Shown: piece by piece, positions 1 to 11,708 of the stretch
Layout of the letters: every line of letters begins with the position of its first letter
How positions within the stretch are numbered: position 1 is the stretch's first letter
Source: Balanoglossus misakiensis
Lineage: Eukaryota > Hemichordata
Assembly: GCA_040954595.2 (NCBI GenBank)
Contig: CM082597.2
Location: 8,060,001-8,124,000 of the forward strand
Direction: 5' to 3'
DNA length: 64,000 nucleotides
The notes under the pieces: generated by a model
What the model was told of the DNA's origin: nothing
The model's database searches: none
The model's input: the letters and a program-made list of their open reading frames with translations, nothing else
Position numbers and translations under genes: made by a program

Positions 1-160
1 TCATCATCACCTTACCTCCATACATACCTTCAAACAAACAAACAAACATACCCCCATCATCATCATCATCATTATCACAATCATCATCATCACAATCATC
101 ATCGTCAACCAACCTCCATACATACAAACAAGCACCCCCCAAACACGCAAACTACCACAC
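1..160. repeat. Low-complexity CAT/ACAA-rich DNA
   Basis: Runs of tcatcatcatca and acaaacaaacaaacat dominate. No coding signal. Confidence 0.85.
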
Positions 161-196
161 TCCTACAGACTACCATATTTCATACCCACTACAATA

Positions 197-235
197 ATTC
201 TACATTTAGATTCCATTCGAATCTAAATGTAGAAT
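197..235. repeat. Perfect 17-bp hairpin
   Basis: Arms 197-213 and 219-235 are perfect reverse complements (attctacatttagattc) around a 5-base loop. It lies at the left edge of a LINE fragment. No gene is attached to it; function unknown. Confidence 0.8.
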
Positions 236-240
236 GTTTT

Positions 241-545
241 CAATTTTATCTTCACAGAAATATCTACAAGAACAAGGTTTTGAAGAAACTGGGTAAAGTT
301 GACAGCGAGCTTTGTAACTTCTGTTCCGAATACCCTGATTCTATATTACATCGATTATGGTTTTGCTCAGTTGTGAAAGCTTTTTGGAGGGAATATTGTA
401 TTTATTTGATGATTTTAACATTGATATACAACTTGAGGCCAAACAAAAAAGTATGTGCTGTTCCTATTACTTGGTTTACAGATACAGGGTAGTTGGCATA
501 GGAAGGTTTTTGTACTGTGCAATATTGTTATATCTTTGGCCACTG
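241..545 (+). mobile_element. LINE 3' fragment with RT-type zinc knuckle
   Basis: The reading frame through 280-492 contains ELCNFCSEYPDSILHRLWFC followed by SVVKAFWRE. This is the C-x2-C...H-x4-C and tryptophan pattern of the zinc-binding domain at the C-terminus of many LINE reverse transcriptases. The frame has no ATG start and no RT domain upstream, so this is a truncated LINE tail. Confidence 0.6.
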
Positions 546-1119
546 TAGTGTAGAAGAATGACGTCATAGTCGTTGTGCGTTTCGCACAATTTTCATATTT
601 TTTGCATTTGAAATTGTTATTTTTACTTCCAGTTTAAGAAGCTCTAAAAAGTTTAGGATCGGCGGGCTTAAATTAGTATAGATATGGTACATCTACTTAT
701 TCTTGCCAAAAATATATATGTTAGTCATTTTAAAAACCCTCAGAGACTTGTATGACACAATTACATGAACATGGTAACAGAAGTCGAATATTGTATTGCA
801 TTGAAAAATGGAACACTTGAGAAACACCAGTGTAAATGCATCTGTTAAACAGATTTCAACTCCGCAGCCTTGCTTTCTTTTTCGTCCTAATCTCTATCCT
901 TTGTCTTTTTTGTGTACCGTAGTTTTTTGATCTGTTTTATGTACTTATTTTGTTTTGCATTATTATTATTAAAATCCGTTGTTGATGAATATTGTCTTGT
1001 TTTCATTTACAGGTTCTGAACAATTTAGGTAGTCTAGTATCTAGCCATTTTCTGTCCGCTTTGCTTCCAAAACTACTTCTATCGTCATGCATGTCACTGG
1101 CCCTGCCTCATACCCCTGA
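546..1119. other. Intergenic, nothing recognised
   Basis: AT-rich DNA without a supportable gene, repeat boundary or RNA. Confidence 0.5.
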
Positions 1120-1275
1120 AGTGTTTCGGGCAATATTTACGGCTTCCATGTAGCTACAGTTGCCCAAATGTTTCTTATATTTTCATTATGTAGTATTCCA
1201 TGATAAATGTACGGGAAAAATGGGCAATTTTCGATGATGAAAAAGGGATAAACACGAGAAAAACTGGGGCTTTAA
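1120..1275. mobile_element. Fragment of TTAA-type MITE (family T1)
   Basis: It shares a long stretch with the complete element at 11041-11651, including the terminal ACGAGAAA..CTGGGGCTTTAA. The right terminus with TTAA (1272-1275) is present; the left part is missing. Confidence 0.75.
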
Positions 1276-2260
1276 GGAAATGCATTATACTCTGTGTGTG
1301 TGTCTCCATTGATATGCGTCACATTTATCAGCCCGTTGAAATAATCATCAGATGAATTTTTTGGTTAGATTGGAAATAATTTTACTTTCCAAACAATTTA
1401 AGCTCAGTCTCACTGATTACATAAAGCCATACAATACAGTCATACATTCGGAGATCACAAACGCAGCTTGTCTAGCTGCAGATGGGAAGTGTAGGCAGAA
1501 ATCGGAAAGAATATAACACTTCAATTTATGATCATCTCTAATGTGATAATTTCATTGGTCGACTTCCAAATACAGTGATATTTTTCATATGTTGAAGATA
1601 TCTGAACAGCTTTATCAAAACCTGTTGTGAAAATTAAAAAAAAACGACCATTTTGCAAGTGTTTACTCAAAATTCTACATATATTCTAATTAAAAATGGG
1701 GAAAAAGCGGGACCACGAAACCAGGTTGCAGGACGACTAAATTATTTTATTTACTGATATGGGGACAGAGTAGATTCAAAATGGATATACTCACCCCTGC
1801 TCGAAATGTGAAGAGACTCTTGGCTCTCTGTGAAAGCTAACAACAAACGCGTCAACATGCATTAATTATGATACTACTGGGGAGTTAATGATGACCTTTC
1901 ATCTAGGAGAGAAGTCCACAATGGAGGTTAATCAACCCCTACCCCGTGTGTAATTTTTTCATCAGAAAATGGTGAAAAGTTTGTTTGCATGTAATATTGA
2001 TTACCATAACCAAATCTCTTTAGCCTATGGATGGGCAGCTTTTCAAAAATACCGTAAATGAGTTGTTTTTTCATGATCTTCGGGGGGGGGGGCTATTCGT
2101 GGATCGACAACACGTCAAATGAAATTATTGTAATGCCCAGCCTTTGAAAAATTCGGGTCCTGATAATATTGTTGCAGCTTCTCATGTAAATGGTACTGTA
2201 ATTGTTTTCATGAAACATTGAAAAAAAAAATACCAGCTGTATGTTCTATTATTCATGAGA
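1276..2260. other. Intergenic, nothing recognised
   Basis: Contains a G-run near 2082-2093. No gene or clear repeat boundary seen. Confidence 0.45.
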
Positions 2261-2653
2261 AGATGACCGATATCCTTGTAGTAACGGAATCTTGGCTGAG
2301 TGACTCAAAACAGCATTTGACTAGGATGAACTTCGCTCATCGTTGATTGGTTATAATATCTACAACTCTCCTGGTGCATCTCGTAGAGGTGGCGGAGTGG
2401 CAGTAATTGTGCGGAAAAATCTAACCACCAATGTTTCAACAAACTATAGTTTCTCATCTTTTGAATAAAAGATTTACGTATTCAAGTAAAGTCTGTAATG
2501 ATCCACATGATAGTTGTTTATCGTCCACCACAGTCAAGGAAAAATGGTTCAACACCCACAGCATTCTTCAGCGGATTCACATCGTTACTGGAGTGCGTTG
2601 TCGTTTCGCCTGGAAAATTACTTATACTTGGTGATTTCAACTTTTACATGGAA
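2261..2653 (+). mobile_element. LINE 1, endonuclease 5' part (broken)
   Basis: Reading + strand frames gives TDILVVTESWLSDS, then after an in-frame stop RRGGGVAVIVRKNLTT, and at 2615-2645 LILGDFNFYME. These are the apurinic-endonuclease-like motifs (TESWL, GGVA, GDFN) of non-LTR retrotransposons. The frame is interrupted. The same element resumes at 4478 with DDTNRDVIKFKKR, so the intervening DNA is an insertion. Confidence 0.7.
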
Positions 2654-4477
2654 GATAGATAGATAGATAGTTTATTTCACCAGATAGATGCATTTGACGA
2701 AACTGGTGCGGACCAGGGAAGAAGTTCTAGTGGAACTAGTCGCGTCCCTGGCCCTAAATACATACAAATCATTGAAAAAATTAATATAATTGCCTATTCA
2801 TATCACAAAGCAATAGTTGGTAGTCAAACAACGCGGTGACAAGGTAAATAGGTTTATAACAGAGGTTAAATTAATCTATGCTCAAGAGATACATTTTCAG
2901 AGAGCTTTTAAATAAATTCCTTGATTGAATTGATTTTATTTGTGTAGGAATTTCATCCTAATGCTTGGCAATAGAATAGTATAAATTATTTAGAGATGAA
3001 GTAAGTTTTACTTTGGGAAGCGTAAACTTATCAGAAGAGGCAAATCTTGTAAAAAATTGTGTGATACAAATGAAGCATAGCGATCTAGTGAGTGGGCATA
3101 ATGCCCTGCCTTTAGATCACACGCAAAACACAAGTTTGAAATTTACAGAGTTTGTAAACATTAAGCATTCCAAGTTGCTGAAAAACTGGTGCACTTTGTG
3201 TATTTGGGCTAGAAAATGTTATAAGTCTCACAAGTCTCTTTCACAATTTGAAAATACAATCTAAATAGGTTTTATACGCATTTCCCCATATTTCGATACA
3301 ATACATTATATGGGGAAGGATAAGACAATTGTATAATAATAAAATTATAGACTTAGGGAGATAAATGCGTACATATGAAATAATACCGACTTTTGGCGAA
3401 CCTTCTTAAAAATAATGTTGATGTGAGACTTCCAGGATAATGATGAGTCAAGAGTAACTCCAAGATAAACAGCAGATGAAACATTTTGTATTGGTAAATC
3501 AGAGATATATAAATCCCCCTCAGGCTCAACATTCAGAGTGGCAAGATCGATTTTGTCCTGCTTATCTGAACAAAATAAATTGGTATCGTCAGCAAATATC
3601 CCGAATTGAAAATAGTCTGAAGACCTGCAGATATCATTTATATATACTAGAAAAAGAAGTGGACCTGGAATTGATCCCTGTGGAATCCCACAGGAGATCC
3701 TTTTCGCTTTTGAAGTACAATTATTGACCTTGACATACTGCCGTAGGTCTTCTATATAAGTCTTAAACCAATTAAGTGCGGATCCCCTAATCCCATAGTG
3801 GCTTAGCTTAGCTAACAAAATTGTATGAAGATCTGCTAAAGCTAACTTAGTACTATATTTCTTACGAAATCCATATTGGCTGTTAGTGAGAATATCAATT
3901 TTTTTTTCAAAAAGAGAACACAGTTGCTTATTTACAATAGACTCGTACAGCTTACTAAAGATTGGCAAGACAGAGATAGGTCTGTAATTTCCTATTTCAT
4001 GAACACAACCCTTTTTAAAAATTGGTGTTACTCTTGCCATTTTCAGTTTCTCTGGAAAAATACCCTGTGACAAGGAAATATCAACAATATGAGCAAATGG
4101 TTTTGTAATATAATCAGCTGCTTCCTTTACAAGTTTTGGATATATTTCATCAAAACCAGCAGCTTTATAATGGTCTAATAAATTGATTTCTCTGAGTATA
4201 TCACAAGAATGCACAGGATGGAAAAGAAAGAATTAAATGACTAATACCAATGTTATCATTGAAATTAGCGATACAATGTATTTGTGAAGCTAGATTTTGT
4301 CCAATGTTGACAAAAAAAATTAAAAGCGTCAACTATATCAATATTTTTAGTAACAAAATTCCCAGGGTTTCTGTCATCTTTTATTTTTTGTGGAGCATTA
4401 ACTTTTGAACTTTTGTTCAAGATTTCATTGGTGACTTGCCATTTTTTGTTGTCCTTCCCAGAGGCTACAGACAGTTG
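2654..4477 (-). mobile_element. LINE 2, nested in LINE 1; deleted reverse transcriptase
   Basis: On the - strand, 4480-4265 reads KKWQVTNEILNKSS and 4214-3345 reads RT motifs: ARVTPIFKKG, NYRPISVLPIFSKLYE, QYGFRKKYST, SCGIPQGSIPGPLLFLVYIN and the catalytic FADDTNLF. The segment with motif A (usually FLDLSKAFDTV in this group) is missing between LADLHT and ILLAKL, and there is a stop or frameshift near 4214-4265, so it is inactive. The 3' end is a short TCTA microsatellite tail (2654-2670). An AAGAT is present at both junctions, a possible short target duplication. Confidence 0.85.
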
Positions 4478-5640
4478 CAAGATGATACTAATCGCGATGT
4501 AATCAAGTTTAAAAAACGTTTAGTATCATTTGATCTCGTCCAGCCTGTAACCGGCCCGACGCATGAAAGGAGTCACACACTTGATCTGGTTATATCACAT
4601 TCATCGCAAAATCTCGTTAAGGATTTTGAATTGGACAGTAGCCTACCATCGGATCATAGTTTGGTTAATTTTGCATTTCGTTTGACTAGACCTCACACCA
4701 GGAAGATCAAAGCTGTTAGTCGGAAAATAACTAATATTGACTGCAATCAAGTGATGTCATGTATGAGTGACAATCCTCTCTCTACACTGGAAGGCGCATC
4801 TGTGGATATGCTGCTTCAGGATTATACTATCACTTTGTCCAGGGTATTTGATACTGTCGCCCCACCAACAACGAAAGTTGTCAACGACAAACCACGTGCA
4901 CATTGGTTCTGTGGCAAAATTCGTGATCATCAAAAGGAAGTCAGAAAATTACAACGTCTCTATCTGGAATGTAAATCCTCTGGAGATAAATAAACAAATC
5001 TTCCACGCGAAACGCTCTGCTCATAATCTACTCGTCAACAACACCAGATCTGCCTACTATCGTTCAAAGATTAAAAACTCTGATCATCGTAAGTTATTCT
5101 CTATCATCGACGATATCATGGGTGAGAAACCATCATCAGCCCTGATTCTGTCACGTCATTGCGACCCCAAGGTTCTGGCTGAAAAGTTTTCGGACTTTTT
5201 CTTGGAGAAAGTGATGAAGTTCAGAGAGTTACTGGATTCCACAAGTGGGGTACAAGAATTTTATGACTGGGGCCCAACATTTAATGATTTCATGTGTTTC
5301 AGAGCAATATGTCTCTAAGTTAATCAAATCAATGAATTCCAAATCTTGTAAGCTTGACCCAATCCCGACTTCTTTGCTGAAAATGTGCCTTCCATATACA
5401 TCAACACGTATCACAGACATAGTAAATAAGTCATTTATTTCTGGTGTTTTTCCGCAGTGTCTAAAACATGCCATAGTTAGACCTTCACTGAAGATGCATG
5501 GATTGGATCAAGATAAATTGAAAAACTATCGACCTGTATCAAATCTTCGTTTATTGGTACAGTCATTGAAAGGATAGCAGTAGATCAACTACATCATCAT
5601 TTAAGCGACAAGAACCTCTTGTCAAAACACACAATGTATT
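4478..5640 (+). mobile_element. LINE 1, endonuclease end and RT start (broken)
   Basis: 4478-4993 continues the endonuclease: ERSHTLDLVISHSSQ and LPSDHSLVNFAF. After a frameshift near 4985, 4992-5320 gives IFHAKRSAHNLL and RSAYYRSKI, the linker. After another near 5290, the + frame gives KSCKLDPIPTSLLK, ISGVFPQCLKHAIVRP and LKNYRPVSNL, the RT N-terminus. It ends near 5640 before the catalytic YADD box. CR1/L2-like LINE is the best guess. Confidence 0.8.
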
Positions 5641-6971
5641 CAGTAACCCGGGTCTTCCTGATCTTGCAAAGACCAAGCCCACATAGAGAAGATGACATAG
5701 GACAAGTCACTATGTAGCTGTTAGTCTGTTACAGACTTTTAGTGTATGGGAACATACATGTACTTTATTGAACACACTCTGCATCTGAAGTGTATGTAAT
5801 AAAAGCATGTGATTGTTACTTAAAATACAGTGAGGTGTGATTTTCTTGTTTGTATTTTGGTTAATGTTACTCTGTCTGTTCTAGACATTGTCATTGTTTT
5901 TGTTTGTTTTGTTTTGGAGTGAATGGGCAATGATTGCAGCCTGGTCAGAAGTCTAAGTCCCAAATGTTTGAAGTTGTCATCCATGACCTAAGAAAAAGTG
6001 GAGCAAACCATAGACGGCTTCTGTTGCAGTGATTCAAATACTTTGAGAAGAACGGTCGACCCAGCATAAACAGCATATACAACTTCAGCACCGAAGTTTT
6101 CTGAGAAAGATGACAAAACTTTATTTTTCCATTTTTTTAAACAAACCTGACCCATTAAAGTTACCAAAATATGTTAAAATTTCTTTGGATGTTGAACGGT
6201 TTTTCAACCCAATATTGGAAAAAATCTTAGGAACCTAAAATGATCTCAAGAATATTAATGAGCTTGAGTTGTGTGAAGTTAATCAGATCCACCGTATATA
6301 TATTCCTATGTAAACTGTCAACCACAGTTAAGGTGTTTTCGACTGCCTATCGTGTACTAAAGTGTGTAGAATAATATCGCACTACGAAATTAGAACTCTG
6401 AATCGGGCAATATTATTATCATTTCGCGTTTTTTTCGGTACACCGTCCGAGCTGTTGATTAATTACTATAATTTGTAGGAACATACATTCAGAACGATTG
6501 CATCGGGGAAGTGAGTTACCGGTGTTAATATGTAAACAGATCGACATCGGCGATGTAAACGTGGCGAAATTTACATGGATATTGAAGGGGCTATTTTATT
6601 CTTCACGGAAAATATCGTTTTCGGCGTTATAAAGTCCGTTAAAATTTGAATATTTAATGAGAAAGTGGGAAAATGACGATTTCCTGCACTTCCGCACTCG
6701 ATCTTCTTCAAATTTTCTGTGTAAGCATTCCTGAACTTTGGCCTTATCATCCTGGGCATTGATTAGTTCAGATTTTGGATCAAAGCATTATATATAGCGG
6801 TGTACAGGACGGATAAGGGGGTGGCTTCTTTGTTGTTGACATAGTCGACATATTTGCCGTTGGTGGCGTAATTAACGTTTTTCCCATTGTGCTTTGCGTG
6901 ACAATAGGGGTCATGCAGGTCATGGGCGATCGATTAGATTGTCAAGGCGCTTATGGCAGCGAACGCTCGTG
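5641..6971. other. Intergenic, nothing recognised
   Basis: No host exon, RNA or repeat boundary could be supported. The three-block array starts right after it. Confidence 0.5.
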
Positions 6972-7050
6972 TGAGGTGAGATCACAACAAGTGATGACTC
7001 ATAGAGGAGGAAGCACAGCATGTGATGACTCATCTAACCTGTCCACTTAC

Positions 7051-7144
7051 CTAGACATTTAGGACAGCACTGCCCTGGTACACATGCAAAATTAGAACAT
7101 GTTGTGGCTTCACACACTGTTAAATTACAAGTCACAGTACCATC
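7051..7144 (-). CDS. Block 1 e24: VWC second half, last exon before the array breaks
   Basis: 94 bp, phase 0 in, phase 1 out, acceptor TTACAG, donor GTAAGT. It reads DGTVTCNLTVCEATTCSN then FACVPGQCCPKC, the typical end of a VWC domain (CCxxC). In block 2 the equivalent exon is followed by e1 of the next block, but here the homology stops about 80 bp downstream. The open phase-1 donor has no visible partner, so the transcript is 3' truncated or ends in unrecognised sequence. Confidence 0.85.
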
Positions 7145-7410
7145 CTGTAAATACAAATTATTTAATGGGTTATTATTATAAAATTATGGACGACCATTGA
7201 CCCTGACCCTGACCATTGATACTTTTAATAGTAAAGGAATGTATGTGTGCACCAATGTTCATGATGCATGTAGACTAGACAATGTTTCTCCTACGTGTAT
7301 TAGTGGAACATTTTTGATTTGGTTAAAAGGTCTCTGTATCTATGATTTTTAGTTTGTATGCATTTTTCCACAGCTTATGCGTACAGTGTAGGTAACACGA
7401 AAAAAAAACC

Positions 7411-8037
7411 TTAAAGGGGAAATCCGCTGTAGCTGATTTCTACATAATTTGGTAGCTTTGATGTCTCTCTTTCAGAAAACAACATATTCGCCATGTATAG
7501 GTCGCGCGATTTTTTACAAAATCTAGGGAAAGTTGGCAGAATTTCCAATATGGCGTTTACTGTAATTTGAATCATGGGAAAAAAAGCGCCAGGAGCAACT
7601 TCCGCCCACCATGGTGTGGGTGATACCATTCTCCGATTGGTGTCACTGGGCGACAGACTAGGCGTATTTTCATAGCTATTGTTTGTTTTTTGCATCAGTT
7701 GATAAACAATCATCAGCAAAGTCGAAAATTTGTCATCTATTGACAGTTTTCATGAGCTATAACCCATGAAAAATATGCATATACGCTTAGCTTGTGACAC
7801 AGTGACACCAATCGGAAAATGGTATCACCCACACCAAGGTGGGCGGAAGTTGGTCCTGGCGCTTTTTTTCCCATGATTCAAATTACAGTAAACGCCATAT
7901 TGGAAATTCTGCCAACTTTCCCTAGATTTTGTAAAAAATCGCGCGACCTATACATGGCGAATATGTTTTTTTCTGAAAGAGAGACATCAAAGCTACCAAA
8001 TTATGTAGAAATCAGCTACAGCGGATTTCCCCTTTAA
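7411..8037. mobile_element. Foldback TTAA element (family T2)
   Basis: Bounded by TTAA at 7411-7414 and 8034-8037. Arms of about 235 bp (7411-7648 and 7800-8037) are near-perfect inverted repeats beginning TTAAAGGGGAAATCCGCTG. Blocks 2 and 3 have the empty site with one TTAA (aaccTTAAgtcttgg near 26160 and 46211). No transposase. piggyBac or Kolobok-like by target duplication. Confidence 0.93.
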
Positions 8038-8112
8038 GTCTTGGCATGAACACACTGCGTGTGCTTATAACCCTCAAAGCCAAAAGTGCTTTAACACAAG
8101 ATGTATTCTTCA

Positions 8113-8467
8113 TTAAAAGGACAAAGTCTCTCTCTCGCTGCCCTTTTTTCCATTAATTATGTTTGATACAAGACACTGTTTATGTTATTGTACATGTGGA
8201 TATATAGTGAATCAACGTTCAACCACCCACAATTTCTATCCCGTTTGTAGACACGAGAGTGAAAAACTCGCTGAAATAAATAATTGGTCTCTACCATTTA
8301 TCCATTTTGGGCGAGTTTTTACTCTCATATCCTACAAACGGGACGGAAGTTGTGTGTGGTCGAAAGTTGATTCACTACATGTATATATCCACATGTAGAA
8401 TAACATAAACAATGTCTTGTATCAAACATCAATAATGGAAAGGGGCAGCTAGAGAGAGACTTTGTGC
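8113..8467. mobile_element. TTAA/hairpin MITE (family T3), right end altered
   Basis: Starts TTAAAAGGACAAAGTCTC; contains inverted arms around GTTTGATACAAGACAC and ACTTGTATCAAAC-type ends. Right end stops at gagactttgtgcag beside e23. Confidence 0.75.
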
Positions 8468-8483
8468 AGTGGTGAGAACTTAC

Positions 8484-8660
8484 CAGACACAGGCAGGATC
8501 TACACACATCACCAAGAGGGTTGAAGCGATCACCATCAGCATACAAGATATTATTGTATTCACACAGACTACAGTCTGGACAGCAATCAGAAGCTGTGTA
8601 CAGTCCATGCTCACATGTTACTGGACACTCTAATTCTGTACAGGTAATCTTGGAATCAGG
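8484..8660 (-). CDS. Block 1 e23: end of VWC-10 and start of VWC-11
   Basis: 177 bp, phase 0 to 0, TTTCAG acceptor and GTAAGT donor. Translation: PDSKITCTELECPVTCEHG, then SDCCPDCSLCEYNNILYADG, then VCRSCLCL. The CCxxC closes one VWC and CEYNN opens the next. In blocks 1 and 2 it follows e22 directly. In block 3 five exons intervene, so VWC-10 here joins the first half of one ancestral domain to the second half of another. Confidence 0.9.
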
Positions 8661-8690
8661 CTGAAAGAGGAACGACAACAATCAGGTTCA

Positions 8691-8902
8691 TACTGTAAAA
8701 CAGTTTACTTTCGTGAGTTGAAATTTTCACGATATCGAGAGAGGCCACTGTTTCGCGAGTATTAATTTTTGTATTTCCTTATTTCATTCACTGCATCGTT
8801 ATCTTCAAAAAAATGTTATGCGACTTTTTATTTTCATGCTATTTTGGCTCTCGCATAGTTCGCGTAAATTTATTGCTCGCGAAAATAACATGTTTTACAG
8901 TA
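8691..8902. mobile_element. MITE family A, position 1 (hybrid copy)
   Basis: TACTGTAAAACAG to TGTTTTACAGTA, inverted termini. Left flank matches the flank of the copy at 46846 and right flank continues towards e22 as after 50827, so this copy looks like a recombinant of two ancestral copies. Confidence 0.85.
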
Positions 8903-9155
8903 TTTTGTAGTAGAAAACAGACATAGATATGACTATACTCCTGACCAGTAACCTTAAATTGTTTGAGGTATGTACGAGGTCAGATCTACATAGTCGACAT
9001 CCAACACATTCTCAAAAAAGTGAAGTCTGCTCCAAGGGTTTGCATCAAGCAATCAGTTGCACCTTTTGTTTAATACACAGAAATGACTGAACTGTGAAGA
9101 ATTTGACCAATCAGAAATCTTGTTAGATCTGTGCTACTGTATTCTGTGTTCTTAC

Positions 9156-9350
9156 CTGACAAGTACAGCTCTGACATGGACCATTCCTCTTAAACCACGA
9201 CTGTCCAAATGGATAGATGATTCCGGAAGGATCTACACATCCCGGAAGTTGGTTGCATGTCGGGCAGCATTGACCGGGCAGGAATGTCTGAAACTCGATT
9301 GCACAGGGAAGTTCTGGACACAGTACAGGTTTACATCCTATTTGTCCATC
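9156..9350 (-). CDS. Block 1 e22: end of VWC-9 and start of VWC-10
   Basis: 195 bp, phase 0 to 0. Reads DGQIGCKPVLCPELPCAIEF, LPGQCCPTCNQ, GCVDPSGIIYPFGQSWFK, CQSCTCQ. Clear GT and AG borders. Cysteine spacing fits two half-VWC modules joined by a short linker (NQLPG). Confidence 0.9.
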
Positions 9351-9875
9351 CTGTAATTAAATAATTAAAATTTTGATATTGCTACTAATGCAATACGGAC
9401 AACATAAACAATTCTTTGTTTTGCGTCTTTCCATAAGGTACTATACTTATGCCCAGTTGCACAATGATCACTTCACAGATGATGCTGAAATCATTGCAGA
9501 CACATGCATGGACGGAAGGACAGAAAAATTGATTTAATCTTTAAGTTTCCGCATTCCAAAGCATGAACTAACAACACAATTAAATTTTGGAAGTCAACTG
9601 CTGTGGCTGAAATACATTAATATCAGATGGAACTACAGACTGAAGTAAAAATCATAATGACTATACAACTGCCATTGAAGAATGCAATAAGGCCAACATA
9701 AATAAATTCTTTGTTTTGCGTCTATTCATAAGGTACTATACTAATGCCCAGTTGCACAATGATCACTTCACAGATGATGCTGAAATCATTGTGGACATAC
9801 ATGTGCATGGATGGAAGGACAGACAGACCTCTATAGGGGGAACTGGGTTGAGAGGGTGAATAGACATGTTCTTAC

Positions 9876-9943
9876 TGAACACCAACAAATTGTACAGTTC
9901 TGATTGGCTGGTTTAAACGTCTCACCATCAAAGAAACAACTTG
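9876..9943 (-). CDS. Block 1 e21: VWC-9 first half, shortened
   Basis: 68 bp, phase 1 to 0, donor GTAAGA. Reads SCFFDGETFKPANQNCTICW then CS. Compared with block 3 it lacks 18 bp in frame (six codons of the FFDG-NEFQSG-ETF stretch). The same deletion is in block 2, so it predates the split of blocks 1 and 2. Frame is kept. Confidence 0.82.
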
Positions 9944-10055
9944 CTGGGAATATACAATAAAAAAGATAACATTGCAACATAATCAGCAAATGATAGACAT
10001 AATGGTTAGAAATACTGTATAGTACCAAATTGAACTCCAATGTACATTGATCACA

Positions 10056-10250
10056 TACTGTAAAACACTTTATTTTCGCGAGCAATAAATTTTCGCCAAT
10101 ATAGTGTGAAAATAAAAAGTCGCGTAAATTATTTTTGAAGATAAGGATGCAGTGAATGAAATAAGAGAACGTGAAAATTAATACTCGCGAAACAGTGGCC
10201 TCTCTCGATATTGCAAAAATTTCAACTCTCGAAAATTAAGTGTTTACAGT
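10056..10250. mobile_element. MITE family A, position 2
   Basis: Begins TACTGTAAAACACTTTATTT; right end is worn (gtgtttacagttg). Inverted orientation relative to position 1. Confidence 0.85.
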
Positions 10251-10597
10251 TGTAATGCCATGTTTGAACACTTTATCGATGCCCGATTGTGGCTTTATGT
10301 AGCGATTCGAAAACATATACATGAACATCCATACAAACAGTACGCAGCTATCGTGGTATGCGTCACCAAGAGAAGACATACTGATGCAAATCAAGTCACA
10401 TGGCTTAATGGTGAGAATTTTAAAGGATAGGGAAAAGGTTTGAAGTATTTTATTGTGGAAAAAAATGTGTGAAATTTGGCAGCTCTAGAGGCTTTAAATG
10501 GTATGGTAAGATCCACAGACTGAGAATGCGGAAGAAATGGTTCTCAATATTTCCCTGAAGTTCGGAAAGACTAATCAAGAGAAAATTTCAAAGTCAC
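10251..10597. other. Intron e20-e21 part, nothing recognised
   Basis: Contains a stretch (aatttggcagctctagaggc) related to 17868-17935 in inverted orientation. No exon signal. Confidence 0.5.
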
Positions 10598-10685
10598 CTT
10601 TACAGACCGGACAGCATGGTCCCTGAATGGGATTTGCACACGTCACCAAAGGACAGTCGTGAACCAAACACATCACACTGCCTTT
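10598..10685 (-). CDS. Block 1 e20: VWC-8 second half
   Basis: 88 bp, phase 0 to 1. Reads KGSVMCLVHDCPLVTCANP then IQGPCCPVCK. Acceptor TTTCAG, donor GTGACT. Lost in block 3. Confidence 0.87.
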
Positions 10686-11040
10686 CTGAAACAGAGAAAA
10701 ATACAGATCATATGAAAGGAGATGCTTCAACATAACATGTCAGTCAACTAAAATAATAAGCCAAACGTTACAGATAGTAGACCTTTGATACAAAAATAAA
10801 ATCTAAATATGAGACTAGAGCCGTAATTGATGAATTTAGTACCACATGAAATCAAGACATACTAGACATTGTGCCAAAAAAAACAGCACAGCCGAACAGG
10901 GTAGCAGCCATGGTGACCTTTGTGGAACTGGTCACCAAATGGTAATGAATTCAACACAGTTCGATCACTTCATGGGGATTCTCTTTCTGACCAGAGGAAC
11001 AGTGACATGTGATCAGAAATTGACCTATCAGAATGCAATC

Positions 11041-11651
11041 TTAAAGCCACAGTATTTCTCGTAGGGGCAAAATTTTGTTTGAAACGACATCTATAATTTC
11101 TAAAAGTAGATGATAATTGATACTGAATCGAACAGTCATCATTCCCAGCTCTGCTGATAAACTCATACAATTTACAATATAACGAGTGAAGAATGACTTT
11201 CTGTCCGGACAGAAAGTCACGTGAGTCAGGCTAATGTTGACACACGTGACTAGTGCGCATGCGCACTCAAATGTGAATCTATGCAGAAGAGGTTTGGTCG
11301 CCCCAAATCAAGCGACTCAGCGAAGAAATGCGCACTAATTCGGCGAAATTTTGGGAAGATAACTTTATGGGAGAAATCAGTCGATGGAACCAGATCAAAT
11401 CCGAAAATGGTCTGACCATCAAAATGTCAAAGTGGCACGTTTGCTGATCGACATGTACAACATTTCCGTTGTAAACAAACCCGCGCATCATTTCAAGTGT
11501 TACGGGCAATATTTTCGGCTTGCATGTAGCTACAATTGCCCAAACTTTTCTTACATCTTCATTATATAGTATTCCATGATGGATGTACTGGAAAAACGGG
11601 CTTTTTTCGATGATGAAAAATGGATGCACACGAGAAATACTGGGGCTTTAA
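11041..11651. mobile_element. TTAA element (family T1), full length
   Basis: TTAA at 11041-11044 and 11648-11651. Inverted ends TTAAAGCC-CAGTATTTCTCGT of about 22 bp. Block 2 has a single TTAA at 31741 in otherwise identical sequence; the 607-bp length difference between the blocks fits exactly. No transposase gene. Confidence 0.95.
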
Positions 11652-11708
11652 GTATAAATGTATCTCATGTGATCAGAAATTGACCAATGCAGTCTGTCTG
11701 GTACTTAC

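Noticed and set aside
7819-8037. Two nearly identical 70-100 aa frames on opposite strands (7411-7719 and 7819-8037)
   Set aside because: They are the two arms of the foldback element T2, not genes.
9120-9356. 78-aa + strand reading frame present in all blocks
   Set aside because: It is antisense to exon e22; the - strand has the cysteine pattern and splice sites.
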